Part shown: positions 1 through 8,592 of the stretch, one piece after another
Position numbering within the stretch: position 1 is the first letter of the stretch
Layout of the letters: each line of letters starts with the position of its first letter
Origin: Gordonia polyisoprenivorans NBRC 16320 = JCM 10675
GTDB taxonomy: Bacteria > Actinomycetota > Actinomycetes > Mycobacteriales > Mycobacteriaceae
Length of the DNA stretch: 64,000 bases
NCBI RefSeq assembly: GCF_000241325.1
Contig: NZ_BAEI01000077.1
Location: 124,001-188,000 of the forward strand
Reading direction: 5' to 3'
The notes under the pieces: generated by a model
The model's database searches: none
The model's input: the letters and a program-made list of their open reading frames with translations, nothing else
What the model was told of the DNA's origin: nothing
Program-made: the position numbers and the translations under genes

Positions 1-1373
1 ATTATGTGGTGCCCGAGATCGAGGCCATCGCGACCGAGGCGCTCGGAACAGTCGAGAAGAAGGGGCTGGCCGAGGTCATCCCGACCGCGTCGGCGGTGAT
101 CGCAACGATGAACCGCGAGGGCATCCGTCGACTGGCCGACGAGGACCTCGGGTTGCCGACGTCGCCGTACCTGTTCGCCGGGTCGCTCGACGAGATGACC
201 GTGGCGGTCAAGCAGATCGGCTACCCGTGTGTGGTGAAGCCGGTCATGTCGTCGTCGGGTAAGGGGCAGACCGTTCTCAAGAGCGCCGCCGACATCGAAT
301 CCGCCTGGCAGCGCGCGACCACGGGTGGGCGCGTCGCCGGTGAACGCGTGATCGTCGAGGGTTGGGTCGATTTCGACTTCGAGATCACACTGCTCACCGT
401 GCGTGCCATCGACCCGGCAACCGGACGACTGACCTCCCACTTCTGCGCGCCGATCGGGCACAAGCAGGTCAACGGCGACTACGTCGAGAGCTGGCAACCG
501 CACGAGATGACCACCGATGCGCTGGGTGCCGCAACCTCGATCGCCGCACGGATCGCCACCGCGCTCGGCGACGGAAAGATCGGTGGCCGTGGCATTTTCG
601 GCGTCGAACTGTTCGTCAAGGGCGACGACGTCTATTTCTCCGAGGTCAGTCCGCGCCCGCACGACACCGGTCTGGTCACCCTGGCCACCCAGCGACTCAG
701 CGAATTCGAGATGCACGCACGCGCCATCCTCGGGCTGCCGGTCGACGTGACGCTGGCCTCGCCGGGGGCGTCGGCGGTGATCTACGGTCAGCTCGACGAG
801 AAGGCGATCGGCTTCGAGAACGTCGCACGAGCACTTGCCGTGCCGGAGACCGACATTCGGCTGTTCGGCAAACCCGAGAGCTTCCATCGACGACGCGTCG
901 GGGTGGTCACCGCGACCGCCGACGACGTCACGACGGCCCGCGAACGTGCGGTGCAGGCCGCTTCGATCGTCACCCCGGCGCCAGGGCGTGAGGCGCGTCG
1001 CGGTGCTCCCACACCGGTACCGCCCCCGGCGCCGGCACGCCCGGCCGGACCTCCGCCACGGGGGCCGGTGGGGCCACCGCCAGGTGGGCCGCAGGGTGGA
1101 CCGCCCCCGGGGATGCCGCCGCGCCCGCAGCCGGGACAACAGATGCCTCCCGGCGGGCCGGGACGCCCCCCGGGCCGGCCGCCGATGGGACCGCCTCCGG
1201 TCGCACCACCACCGGGTGGTCCGCGTCCGGGCGGGCCTCAGGGTGGTCCGCCACCGGGACCGCGTGGGCCCGGACCCGCGGGAGCGCCGGGCCCGGGGCA
1301 GCGCCCCCCGGCGGGGCCAGGGGCGCCGCGTCCGGAGGCGGCCGGGTCGGATTCCCCGGCCAAGGTCGAGTAG
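1..1373 (+). CDS. purT: Formate-dependent GAR transformylase PurT, 5'-truncated, with Pro/Gly-rich tail
   Basis: PurT makes formyl-GAR from glycinamide ribonucleotide, formate and ATP in purine synthesis, in the cytosol. The window opens inside the gene; the reading frame runs from base 3. The ATP-grasp core is plain: VPEIEAIAT at the start, MNREGIRRLA, the phosphate-loop region PVMSSSGKGQT, HFCAPIGH and the metal/ATP segment FSEVSPRPHDTG. The core ends near base 980. About 130 residues made almost only of Pro, Gly, Arg, Gln and Ala follow, which ordinary PurT (about 390 residues) lacks. The frame stays open to one stop, so the tail looks genuine rather than a frameshift, though its function is unknown. 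The next gene starts 12 bp later and may be co-transcribed. Confidence 0.93.
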   Translation, partial: YVVPEIEAIATEALGTVEKKGLAEVIPTASAVIATMNREGIRRLADEDLGLPTSPYLFAGSLDEMTVAVKQIGYPCVVKPVMSSSGKGQTVLKSAADIESAWQRATTGGRVAGERVIVEGWVDFDFEITLLTVRAIDPATGRLTSHFCAPIGHKQVNGDYVESWQPHEMTTDALGAATSIAARIATALGDGKIGGRGIFGVELFVKGDDVYFSEVSPRPHDTGLVTLATQRLSEFEMHARAILGLPVDVTLASPGASAVIYGQLDEKAIGFENVARALAVPETDIRLFGKPESFHRRRVGVVTATADDVTTARERAVQAASIVTPAPGREARRGAPTPVPPPAPARPAGPPPRGPVGPPPGGPQGGPPPGMPPRPQPGQQMPPGGPGRPPGRPPMGPPPVAPPPGGPRPGGPQGGPPPGPRGPGPAGAPGPGQRPPAGPGAPRPEAAGSDSPAKVE

Positions 1374-1385
1374 AGCGGCCGATTC

Positions 1386-1865
1386 ATGCCCCTGTACGGC
1401 GAGGTGATCGTCGGTGTCTGTATTGCCGTGGGGCTGTTGGGGATCGTCGTCCCGGTGCTGCCCGGCACCCTGCTGGTCGCGGTGTCGATCCTGGTGTGGG
1501 CGATCATCGTCGGCGGCTGGGCCTGGGCGGTGTTCACACTCGCCGTGGTGCTGATCGGTGTCGGTGAGATCGTCAAATACGTTGTCGCCGGCCGTGTTCT
1601 GCGTCGGCACGAGATCCCCAACCGCACCATCGTGGTCGGCGGGGTGGTGGGGATCGTCGGGTTCTTCGTGGTGCCCGTCGTCGGGTTGTTCCTCGGATTC
1701 ATTGCCGGCGCACTGGTTTCCGAGCTCGTGCGGACCCGCACGGCCGGCGCGGCGTGGCGCGGCACGGTGGCGGCGACCAAGGCGGCGGTGGTGACGATCG
1801 GTATCGAGTTGTTCGGCGCGTTGCTCGCGTCGGGGACGTGGCTGGCCGGGGCGATCGCCCTGTGA
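1386..1865 (+). CDS. DUF456-family integral membrane protein
   Basis: A 159-residue, very hydrophobic protein with about four membrane spans: residues 4-24, 29-53, 80-106 and 128-155, each rich in Val, Ile, Leu and Gly. Glycine-rich hydrophobic repeats around PVLPGTLLV near the N terminus and the LGFIAGALVSE segment in the second half match the DUF456 family as I remember it. The family has no established function. The ATG at 1386 follows purT by 12 bp without a clear promoter, so it is probably translated from the purT message. It ends just before a convergent siderophore ATPase gene. Confidence 0.7.
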   Translation: MPLYGEVIVGVCIAVGLLGIVVPVLPGTLLVAVSILVWAIIVGGWAWAVFTLAVVLIGVGEIVKYVVAGRVLRRHEIPNRTIVVGGVVGIVGFFVVPVVGLFLGFIAGALVSELVRTRTAGAAWRGTVAATKAAVVTIGIELFGALLASGTWLAGAIAL

Positions 1866-1871
1866 CGACAG

Positions 1872-1887
1872 CAGGGCAGCCGCCCTG
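1872..1887. terminator. Short GC hairpin between convergent genes
   Basis: CAGGGC and GCCCTG form a 6-bp perfect stem with a 4-nt loop, between the stop of the DUF456 gene and the stop of the convergent ABC ATPase gene. There is no T run, so it would be a weak or Rho-assisted terminator at best. Confidence 0.35.
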
Positions 1888-1899
1888 TGACAGACCGGC

Positions 1900-2745
1900 C
1901 TACGGCTCGCTGAGTACCCCGCGTGCACCGGTCATACCGCGTGCACTGGTCATCCCACGGGCGCTGTGCGCGCCGATCGGCACGATCATCGGGCCACCGA
2001 AGACCGGGTCGGTGACCACCTGCGCGCGCAGGCCGAAGGCGTCGTCGAGGAGTTCGGCGGTGATCACCTCGTCGGGTGAGCCATGTCGGACCAGTTGTCC
2101 GTCATTCATCACGAACAGTGAATCACTGTAGCGCACAGCGAGATTCAGGTCGTGTAGCACCATGACGACGGTCTTGCCGTGCTCGGTCTTGAGGGAGTGC
2201 ACGAGGTCGAGGACCTCGAGGGAATGCGCGAGGTCGAGGTAGGTGGTCGGCTCGTCGAGCAGCAGCAGGTCGGTGCCCTGCGCCAGCGCGAGCGCGATCC
2301 AGACCCGTTGGCGCTGACCGCCGGAGAGCGCGTCGAGGGTGCGGTCGGCGAGGTCGGTCGTCGAGGTCAGTTCCAGGGCCAGTGCGACGGCGGCCTCGTC
2401 CTCGGCGGAGGCCTGCTGATACCACTTCTGGTAGGGGTGACGGCCCCGGCTGACCAGATCCTCGACGGTAAGTCCTTCGGGCGCAACGGGATTCTGCGGC
2501 AGAATACCCAGCGTGCGCGCCACGGTCTTCGGCTTGATCCTGGTGATGTCGGTGCCGTCGAGGCGTACGACGCCCGAGCGGGCCGGCAGCAGCCGCGCCA
2601 GACACCGCAGCAGCGTCGATTTGCCGCAACCGTTGGGTCCGATGATCGTGGTGATCGCCGCGTCGGGGATGTCGACGTCGAGGCCGTCGATGACGATGCG
2701 GTCGTCGTAGCCGACGACGAGGTCGCGTGCGGAAAGTCGGCTCAT
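1900..2745 (-). CDS. Siderophore ABC transporter ATP-binding protein (FepC/FecE type)
   Basis: ATPase subunit driving ferric-siderophore uptake, bound to the cytosolic face of the two permeases encoded upstream. Visible motifs are Walker A GPNGCGKST, the ABC signature LSGGQRQRV, Walker B LLLLDEPTTYLDL and the switch His in VLHDLNLA. TYLDLAHSLEVLDLV is typical of the iron-siderophore/B12 class. The longer open frame upstream has out-of-character Arg/Pro-rich sequence. The start at MSRLSARDL is chosen because its ATG overlaps the permease stop in an ATGA junction, implying translational coupling. About 281 residues. The C terminus carries a short GAR/SAR-rich extension. Confidence 0.92.
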   Translation of the reverse strand: MSRLSARDLVVGYDDRIVIDGLDVDIPDAAITTIIGPNGCGKSTLLRCLARLLPARSGVVRLDGTDITRIKPKTVARTLGILPQNPVAPEGLTVEDLVSRGRHPYQKWYQQASAEDEAAVALALELTSTTDLADRTLDALSGGQRQRVWIALALAQGTDLLLLDEPTTYLDLAHSLEVLDLVHSLKTEHGKTVVMVLHDLNLAVRYSDSLFVMNDGQLVRHGSPDEVITAELLDDAFGLRAQVVTDPVFGGPMIVPIGAHSARGMTSARGMTGARGVLSEP

Positions 2746-3887
2746 ACGGTGGCCTTTCGGGAGATCGAGACCATGAGATAGATCAGGAAGGGGCCGCCGA
2801 GCGCGGCGGTGACGATCCCCACCGGCAGGCCCGACGGCAGTACCGTGCGGCACAGGATGTCACCGCCGACCACGAGGATCGCGCCGATCGCCCCGGAAGC
2901 GACCGGGGTCGGGATGGCGCTGCCGGTCAGGCGCATGGCGATCTGCGGGGCGAGCAGTGCGACGAAGGCGATCGGCCCCGCCGCCGAGACCGCCAGTGCC
3001 GCAACGATCACCGCGATCAGCAGTATCGCACCGGAGACCGCCATCGTCCGCACGCCGAGCGAGCGCGCCAGGTCGGTGCCGAGGCTCATCGCGTCGATCT
3101 GGCGGGCGAGCACCCCGACGGCGAGGACGGCCAGCACCACCGCGATCGCGACCGGCCACACACTCGACCACGAGGTGTTGGCCACCGACCCCACCAGCCA
3201 CGTCTGGGCGCGGCCGACATCGCGGATCTCGGCGCGGGTGAGCAGATAAGAGGTGGCGGCCTGCAGCACCCAGGTGATGCCGACGCCGATGAGCACCAGC
3301 CGCAGTGGATTGATGGCGTGGTTGGCCCGGCGCCGGGAGCGTAGCGAGCGGGCCGATCTGACTCCGCGTCCGGGCCAGGCGAGCAGGTACATCACCACGG
3401 CGGTGCCCAGTCCGCCGATGAGGGCCGACGCGGGCACGCCGAGCTCGGCGAGTCCGGCGCCCCACCCGGTTCCGAAGGCGATCGCCGAGACGGCCGCGAC
3501 GCTGGCCCCGGCGGTGATGCCGAGCATGTCGGGGGTCGCCAAAGGGTTCTGGGCGATCAACTGCGTCAGCGATCCCGACATACCGAGCGCGAAGCCGACG
3601 AGCACCGACACCAACGCGCGCGGCACGGCGTCGTCGAGGATGACGACGTTCTCGATGCGGGTACCGCCACCGAGCAGGATGCGCATCACGTCGATCGGTG
3701 TCACCGGGTAGTCGCTGATGGTGACGCTCATCAGGAACAGGACGAAGGCGATCAGCAGTGAGGTGGTCACCGCGATCACCATGCGCGGACGCCACACCCA
3801 CGAGGTCGGTCCGACACGCACGATGCGGCGCGAGGCGTGGGCCGGCCGGTGGTCGGCGGCCGACGCGGCTTCGGTGTCGGTGCTCAT
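2742..3887 (-). CDS. Siderophore ABC transporter permease (FecCD family), second subunit
   Basis: A 381-residue inner-membrane permease with around nine to ten hydrophobic spans. FecCD hallmarks are QLIAQNPLATPDMLGITAGA in the middle and AAGPIAFVALLAPQIAMRL toward the end, the cytoplasmic coupling region. It should pair with the other permease and the ATPase to pass an iron-siderophore complex handed over by a lipoprotein. The start is set at MSTDTEAAS, whose ATG overlaps the previous stop (ATGA). The open frame further upstream is a shadow of the neighbouring permease. A 35-residue polar N-terminal arm precedes the first membrane span. Confidence 0.9.
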   Translation of the reverse strand: MSTDTEAASAADHRPAHASRRIVRVGPTSWVWRPRMVIAVTTSLLIAFVLFLMSVTISDYPVTPIDVMRILLGGGTRIENVVILDDAVPRALVSVLVGFALGMSGSLTQLIAQNPLATPDMLGITAGASVAAVSAIAFGTGWGAGLAELGVPASALIGGLGTAVVMYLLAWPGRGVRSARSLRSRRRANHAINPLRLVLIGVGITWVLQAATSYLLTRAEIRDVGRAQTWLVGSVANTSWSSVWPVAIAVVLAVLAVGVLARQIDAMSLGTDLARSLGVRTMAVSGAILLIAVIVAALAVSAAGPIAFVALLAPQIAMRLTGSAIPTPVASGAIGAILVVGGDILCRTVLPSGLPVGIVTAALGGPFLIYLMVSISRKATV

Positions 3888-4927
3888 ACGCTCGTCAACT
3901 TCGTCCGGCGGACCATGGCGATCAGGAACGGCGCCCCAACGAAGGCCAGCACGACGCCGACCTGGATCTCGCCGGGCCGGGCGACGACGCGACCGATGAT
4001 GTCGCACACCAACAACAGCGCGGCGCCGATGAGCGCCGAGTACGGGATGATCCAGCGATAGTCGGCGCCGGTGATCGCGCGCGCGATGTGCGGCACCACC
4101 AGACCGAGGAAGACGATGGGTCCGCAGGCGGCGGTTGCCGCCCCGATCAGCAGGGTGATCCCGAGGATGCCGACGCCGCGGATCACCAACACGCGGCTGC
4201 CGAGCGCCGTGGTCATGTCGTCGCCGAGGCTCAGGATGTTGAGGAAGAACCCCGACGCCAGCGCCAGCACCAGACCGACCCCGATGAACGGCAATGCGGC
4301 CCAGAAGATGTCGATGCTGCGGCCGGCCGTCGAACCGACGCTCCAGAAACGCCACGCGTCGAGCGACGCGGTGTCGCTGAGCACGATCGCCGAGGTGATC
4401 GCCACGAGCATCGCCGACAGGCCGGTGCCCGCCAGCACGAGGGTGATCGGACCCGTCCCGGTCAGTGCCGCGATCCCGAAGACGAGGGCCGAGGTGATGA
4501 TCGCCCCGCCGAGCCCGAATGCCATGTAGGCCAGCGGTGAGGAGATACCGAACAGGTAGACACCGCCGACGACCGCGCAGGCTGCGCCGGCATTGACGCC
4601 GAGCAACCCGGGGTCGGCGATGGGGTTGCGGGTGTGGCCCTGGGTGATCGCGCCGGCCGCGCCGATGGCCAGACCCACGATGAGACCGAGCACGGTACGC
4701 GGCACACGCAGGTCCCAGACGATGCCCGCGGTGTCGGAGGACTTGTCGATCCGCGGCATGTGCAGGTGGATCAGGGCCTGGCAGATCTGCGAGCAGCCTG
4801 CAGTGAAGGAATCCCAGGTGGCGGCCAGCGGCATCTCTCTCGTGCCGATCAACACCGACCCGATGGTGGCGACCACGAGCACCGCGAGGATCAGCAGTAG
4901 TCCGGTGAGGCGTCGCACGAAGGGCAA
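3884..4927 (-). CDS. Siderophore ABC transporter permease (FecCD family), first subunit
   Basis: First gene of a three-gene minus-strand import operon. Up to 347 residues with multiple spans and the FecCD motifs TQGHTRNPIADPGLLGVNAGA and AACGPIVFLGLVVPHIAR. It forms the heterodimeric channel with the downstream permease. No ATG is available: translation begins at TTG (4927) or at GTG (4918), which has AAGG 9 nt upstream. An IdeR-like box overlaps this start, so iron probably represses the operon. The downstream gene overlaps by 4 bp. The start choice is the uncertain part, not the family. Confidence 0.9.
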   Translation of the reverse strand: MPFVRRLTGLLLILAVLVVATIGSVLIGTREMPLAATWDSFTAGCSQICQALIHLHMPRIDKSSDTAGIVWDLRVPRTVLGLIVGLAIGAAGAITQGHTRNPIADPGLLGVNAGAACAVVGGVYLFGISSPLAYMAFGLGGAIITSALVFGIAALTGTGPITLVLAGTGLSAMLVAITSAIVLSDTASLDAWRFWSVGSTAGRSIDIFWAALPFIGVGLVLALASGFFLNILSLGDDMTTALGSRVLVIRGVGILGITLLIGAATAACGPIVFLGLVVPHIARAITGADYRWIIPYSALIGAALLLVCDIIGRVVARPGEIQVGVVLAFVGAPFLIAMVRRTKLTSV

Positions 4928-4937
4928 CCTTACCTCA
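4919..4937 (-). promoter_or_regulatory. IdeR/DtxR-like iron box in front of the permease operon
   Basis: Read on the minus strand, the 19-mer TGAGGTAAGGTTGCCCTTC matches 14 of 19 positions of the remembered consensus TWAGGTWAGSCTWACCTWA; the left ten bases fit at all but one position. It lies on the start region of the first permease, where a bound repressor would block initiation of transcription or elongation. The right half is weak. Confidence 0.5.
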
Positions 4938-5124
4938 GCCCGGGTTGTCGGATTCGATGACGATCCGGCTGCCGTGCGGCAACGATTCTGAGACCTACGT
5001 AACGGTTACCTGTGAGAGTGCGATACAAGGAGACGTACGCATTTCGGCGCGGGGGCGTCGTAGGAGTTCGCAGCCTCGGGGTCGTCCACGGTTTCGGGGC
5101 CCGCTCGACGAAGAAGGAGTCGAC

Positions 5125-5670
5125 ATGAAGAAGACGATGAAGCGAGCCGTCGCGGCGGTTGCGGTTGCCGCCGGTATCGCCGGGGGCTCGATGGCTGCCG
5201 CAGGCGAAGCGCAGGCCGCAACCGGTCCGGGTGACCTGGCGCTGTTCGGCGGGGTGAACTGCTACTGGAAGAACTGGGGACCCACCTGGGACAACCTGCC
5301 GGGTTGGCGTATGCATCGCTGGATCAGTGTCCGCAACATCGGCGGCGCCACCATGCACAACGTCACCATCACCGAACTCGGTGGGGCCGCGATTCGGGTG
5401 CCCGCGCGCACCAAGGCGCAGGCCATCGCCGCGGGTGCGGTTCCGTCGACCGCGCGGAACACCGTCTCGGGTGAGCTCCTGCCCGGTCAGGCCTTCCAGC
5501 CGACACAACTCGAGACCACCTGGGTTGGCTGCTGGCCGTCCTCGATCTCCGGCTACACCATCGGCTCCGAGGTCGAGAACCCGACCAACAACTTCGGTTT
5601 CTGGGCCAACGTGCAGCAGGCGCCCGGCAACCAACAGACAGTGCCCGACGCGCCCAGCGGCACCAACTGA
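5125..5670 (+). CDS. Small secreted protein of unknown function
   Basis: I do not recognise a named family. The 181-residue product starts MKKTMKRAV with a positively charged n-region, then a hydrophobic Ala/Val core, and a likely signal-peptidase cut after AQA near residue 32. The mature part has two cysteines (in NCYWKNWG and VGCWPS), which could form a disulfide, and many Trp, Gly and Thr residues suggesting a beta-rich fold. The start has a good GAAGGAG ribosome site about 5 nt upstream. The frame is open further upstream, but the signal peptide fixes this ATG. It diverges from the siderophore permease operon, so iron-linked expression is possible but not shown. Confidence 0.75.
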   Translation: MKKTMKRAVAAVAVAAGIAGGSMAAAGEAQAATGPGDLALFGGVNCYWKNWGPTWDNLPGWRMHRWISVRNIGGATMHNVTITELGGAAIRVPARTKAQAIAAGAVPSTARNTVSGELLPGQAFQPTQLETTWVGCWPSSISGYTIGSEVENPTNNFGFWANVQQAPGNQQTVPDAPSGTN

Positions 5671-5682
5671 TCTCTCACAGTC

Positions 5683-5720
5683 AGCGAGGGGCGAGGCGGA
5701 TCTCCGTCTCGCCCCTCGCT
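5683..5720 (+). terminator. Strong hairpin terminator
   Basis: Arms 5683-5700 and 5703-5720 pair over 18 positions with a single G-T wobble and a 2-nt centre (AGCGAGGGGCGAGGCGGA against its complement), followed by GTGTGTGTCT. It lies 13 bp after the secreted-protein stop. Confidence 0.8.
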
Positions 5721-5739
5721 GTGTGTGTCTGGCTTCTTC

Positions 5740-5815
5740 CCAAGGCTTTTCGTTCGTCCCCTGGAAATTGCTTGGGGACGAACGGAAAAGTGGGGGAAGA
5801 AGATTCTTCCCCCAC
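5740..5815. repeat. Hairpin repeat family, copy A
   Basis: Two nested palindromes side by side. TTCGTCCCC and GGGGACGAA flank the loop around TGGAAATTGCTT, and GTGGGGGAAGAA pairs with TTCTTCCCCCAC. The same layout, in order and with the conserved GGAAAT loop, occurs at 40052-40137 (opposite orientation) and 41648-41722. This copy lies between the convergent ends of the secreted protein and fprA, so it could also act as a bidirectional terminator. Confidence 0.75.
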
Positions 5816-5870
5816 TTTCGTCAGCCGTGTCTCTGGAGTGAGTGTCAGGCCTTTTGAACCCCTGACGTAG

Positions 5871-7262
5871 TCAGGCCTTTTGAATCTTGTGCGGCTCCGA
5901 GGCGGCGAGCATGTCCTCACGTTCGACGACCTTGACGCGCTCGCGGCCCTGTTCGGCGCCCAGGGAACGCTCGTGCTCGTCGAGTCGGTACCAGCCGTCC
6001 CAGGTGGTGAACGGGATGCCCTTGGACTCGAGCAACTCGATGACGGCGTCCTCGGCGGGATGGGCGGGCTCGAGCAGCGCGCCGTTGGTCATGTCCTCGA
6101 TGATGCAGTCGACGGTCTCGTTGGCGTCGCCCTTGGTGTGGCCGATGAGCCCGACGGGTCCGCGCTTGACCCACCCGGTGGTGTAGAGCCCGGTCAGGTG
6201 GGCGCCTTCGTCGAAGATTCGTCCGGCCTCGTTCGGGATGACGCCGGCCTGGCTGTCGAACGGGATCTGCGGCAGGTTGTCCGAGAGATAGCCGACGGCC
6301 CGGTAGACCGCGGTGACGTCCCAATCGGTGAACTTGCCGGTCGGTTTGACGTTGCCGGTGCCGTCAAGCTGGGTGCGTTCGGTGCGCAGACCGACGACCT
6401 TGCCGTCCTCACCGAGGATCTCGGTGGGGCTCTCGAAGAAGTGCAGGAACAGTTTGTGGATGGCGCCCTGCTTGGGGTCGCGGATCGCGTAGTTCTCGAT
6501 GATCGTGGCGACCTGGTCGGTGATCTTCGACCCGCGGCGCGCCACAGCGGAGCCCTCGTCGTAGTCGATGTCCTCGGGGTTCACGACGACCTCGATGTTC
6601 GGCGAGTGGTCGAGCTCCTTGAGCTCGAGCGGGGTGAACTTCGCCTGGGCGGGACCGCGACGACCGAAGACGTGCACCTCGACGGCCTTGTTGTTCTTGA
6701 GGCCCTGGTAGACGTTGTCGGGGATCTCGGTTGGCAGTAGTTCGTCGCCGGTCTTGGCGAGCACGCGTGCCACGTCGAGCGCGACGTTGCCGACGCCGAT
6801 GACGGCGACCTTCTCCTCTTCGAGCGGCCATTCGCGCGGGAAATCGGGGTGACCGTCGTACCAGGCGACGAATTGCGCTGCGCCGTAGGAGCGTTCGAGG
6901 TCGACACCGGGAATTTCGAGAGCGCGGTCGTCGGTGGCGCCGGTGGAGAAGATCACCGCGTCGTAGTGCGACTTGAGCTCGTCGAGGGTGATGTCGGTGC
7001 CGTAGTCGATGTTGCCGAGCAGACGGACCTGCGGCTTGTCGAGGACCTTGTGCAGGGCGGTGATGATGCCCTTGATGCGGGGATGGTCGGGTGCGACGCC
7101 GTACCGGATGAGGCCGAAGGGCGCGGGCATGCGCTCGTAGAGGTCGATGGACACGCCGCGGTCCTTGGCGGTGTCGGACTTCATCAGGGCGTCGGCGGCG
7201 TAGATCCCGGCGGGACCCGCGCCGACGATGGCCACGCGCAGCGGGCGAGCTTGATCGGTCAT
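5871..7262 (-). CDS. fprA: NADPH:ferredoxin oxidoreductase FprA
   Basis: Flavoprotein passing electrons between NADPH and ferredoxin; in actinobacteria it feeds cytochrome P450s and other ferredoxin users. The 463-residue product (family about 456) has the FAD-binding GAGPAGIYAA near residue 13, the NADP-binding GVGNVALDVARVL near 160, and the family segments PFGLIRYGVAPDHP, VFSTGA-like IFSTGATDD and the C-terminal GWVKRGPVGLIGHTK. This is the adrenodoxin-reductase-like class. It is monocistronic: the next minus-strand gene starts beyond a 157-bp gap, and its own end lies next to hairpin repeat A. ATG start at 7262. Confidence 0.93.
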   Translation of the reverse strand: MTDQARPLRVAIVGAGPAGIYAADALMKSDTAKDRGVSIDLYERMPAPFGLIRYGVAPDHPRIKGIITALHKVLDKPQVRLLGNIDYGTDITLDELKSHYDAVIFSTGATDDRALEIPGVDLERSYGAAQFVAWYDGHPDFPREWPLEEEKVAVIGVGNVALDVARVLAKTGDELLPTEIPDNVYQGLKNNKAVEVHVFGRRGPAQAKFTPLELKELDHSPNIEVVVNPEDIDYDEGSAVARRGSKITDQVATIIENYAIRDPKQGAIHKLFLHFFESPTEILGEDGKVVGLRTERTQLDGTGNVKPTGKFTDWDVTAVYRAVGYLSDNLPQIPFDSQAGVIPNEAGRIFDEGAHLTGLYTTGWVKRGPVGLIGHTKGDANETVDCIIEDMTNGALLEPAHPAEDAVIELLESKGIPFTTWDGWYRLDEHERSLGAEQGRERVKVVEREDMLAASEPHKIQKA

Positions 7263-7419
7263 GGAGTGTCAGTACCTCGGTTCTCGACGGAGATCAGACG
7301 CCCGCGGTACGAGGCGGTGCGTCGACGCTTATCCCTTCTACGGTAGGCCCTGGCAGCCCGTACCCAAAATCTGCGGTTAGGGTGACCTCACACCCGTCCG
7401 TGCCGTGTCAGTGCCGACG

Positions 7420-8472
7420 TCAGCTCGCGTGGCCCGCCGCGTCGGCGATCTGTGCGATCGATTGGTCGGCGATCCAGGGGATGGACAGCACGGTCGGCAC
7501 GCCCATCGCGGTCCCGACCTCCTGGTTGATGTAGGTGGTGCGGCCGCCGGTGACGAACGGCTGGCCGGTCCAGTTGGCGTTCTTGCGGAGCTGGTCGTTG
7601 GCGCCCTGCCAGTCGAGGACGACGACGTCGGCCTGGTTCAGCATGCCGATGTTCTCTGCTGAGATCGAACCGTAGAACCCACTGGTGACCGCGGACTTCA
7701 AGCCCTCCGGGAAGGTCAGCCCGTAGCTTTCCAGGATCTGCTCGCGGCCGTCGCCGGGCCCGAAGATCGAGATGGTGCCGTCCGGCGAGGCGCTCACCGC
7801 GACCGCGGTCTTGCCCTCGAGCTGAGGATGCGCGGCGGCCAGGTCGGCGACGTGTTTCTTGGTCGCGGTGATCGTTTCGGTGGCCTTGTGCGGGAGGCCG
7901 ACGGCCCGCCCGATCTCGGCGGCCTGCACGTCCCACGGCACCTGCCAATCCGGGTAGTTCGTGGGCCGGGTGATGGTCGGGACCGCGGCGGCGAGTTTGT
8001 CGTACTGCTCCTTGGTGGGCGCGGCGCCGACGGCGGTGATCAGGTCGGGATTCGTGGACAGCGCCTTGGCGATCTCGTTGCCGAACTGCTGCGAGGCCTC
8101 GGGCAGCGACACCGGCTCGTTGGAGCCGAGCAACTTCTCCGTCCACGGGGTCCGGACCTTCGCCGGCGTGCCGAACGGGGCCATGGCGACCGGCTGGAAG
8201 CCCAGCGCGAGCAGGGTGTCGCCGTCGCCCACCCCCATGGCGGCGACGCGGGTCACCGGCGTGGAGATGGTGGTCGAGCCGTAATTGTGCTCGATGGTGA
8301 CCGGCAGCGCTCCGGCCTCGGGCGCTGGCGCACTCGACGACGCGGAATCGTCGGCGGGAGCGCTACAGCCCGCGAGTGCCACCGCTGCACTCAACGCCAG
8401 CCCGGCGATCGCGACGCCGGAGCGTCGGCCTCGATGTCGGCGGGCGAATCGGGCCGGTCGGGTGGGCACCAT
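7420..8472 (-). CDS. Iron-siderophore ABC transporter substrate-binding lipoprotein
   Basis: Extracytoplasmic binding protein that captures a ferric siderophore and delivers it to the importer encoded near 1.9-4.9 kb. The 350-residue product has an Arg-rich n-region, a hydrophobic stretch and the lipobox LAGC, so the mature protein is lipid-anchored at that Cys. The rest follows the FepB/FhuD-type fold, with segments such as RVAAMGVGDGDTLLALG and NPDLITAVG. The start is put at ATG 8472 (MVPTRPARF), which has GGAG 5 nt upstream; a longer frame to 8514 would run into the iron box. The single-gene unit carries its own IdeR-like box. Confidence 0.9.
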   Translation of the reverse strand: MVPTRPARFARRHRGRRSGVAIAGLALSAAVALAGCSAPADDSASSSAPAPEAGALPVTIEHNYGSTTISTPVTRVAAMGVGDGDTLLALGFQPVAMAPFGTPAKVRTPWTEKLLGSNEPVSLPEASQQFGNEIAKALSTNPDLITAVGAAPTKEQYDKLAAAVPTITRPTNYPDWQVPWDVQAAEIGRAVGLPHKATETITATKKHVADLAAAHPQLEGKTAVAVSASPDGTISIFGPGDGREQILESYGLTFPEGLKSAVTSGFYGSISAENIGMLNQADVVVLDWQGANDQLRKNANWTGQPFVTGGRTTYINQEVGTAMGVPTVLSIPWIADQSIAQIADAAGHAS

Positions 8473-8499
8473 GGCGTCTCCTTCGTCGGATTCTGCATC

Positions 8500-8518
8500 C
8501 TTGGATAGCCTCACTTAA
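8500..8518 (-). promoter_or_regulatory. IdeR/DtxR-like iron box upstream of the binding lipoprotein
   Basis: On the minus strand TTAAGTGAGGCTATCCAAG fits 14 of 19 positions of TWAGGTWAGSCTWACCTWA, including the central GAGGCTA. It lies 28 bp upstream of the lipoprotein start, a usual operator position. Together with the box at 4919-4937 it suggests iron repression of the whole uptake system. Confidence 0.6.
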
Positions 8519-8592
8519 CCACGTGTGACCGGCGGCACGGCCGGCCGAGGGCGCCCACTTCGCGTCCCGATTGCGTCGATACACTCGCCGAC

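Noticed and set aside
3888..4355. N-terminal 156-residue extension of the second permease
   Set aside because: Arg/His-rich, read through the neighbouring permease in another frame; ATGA overlap fixes the start at 3887.
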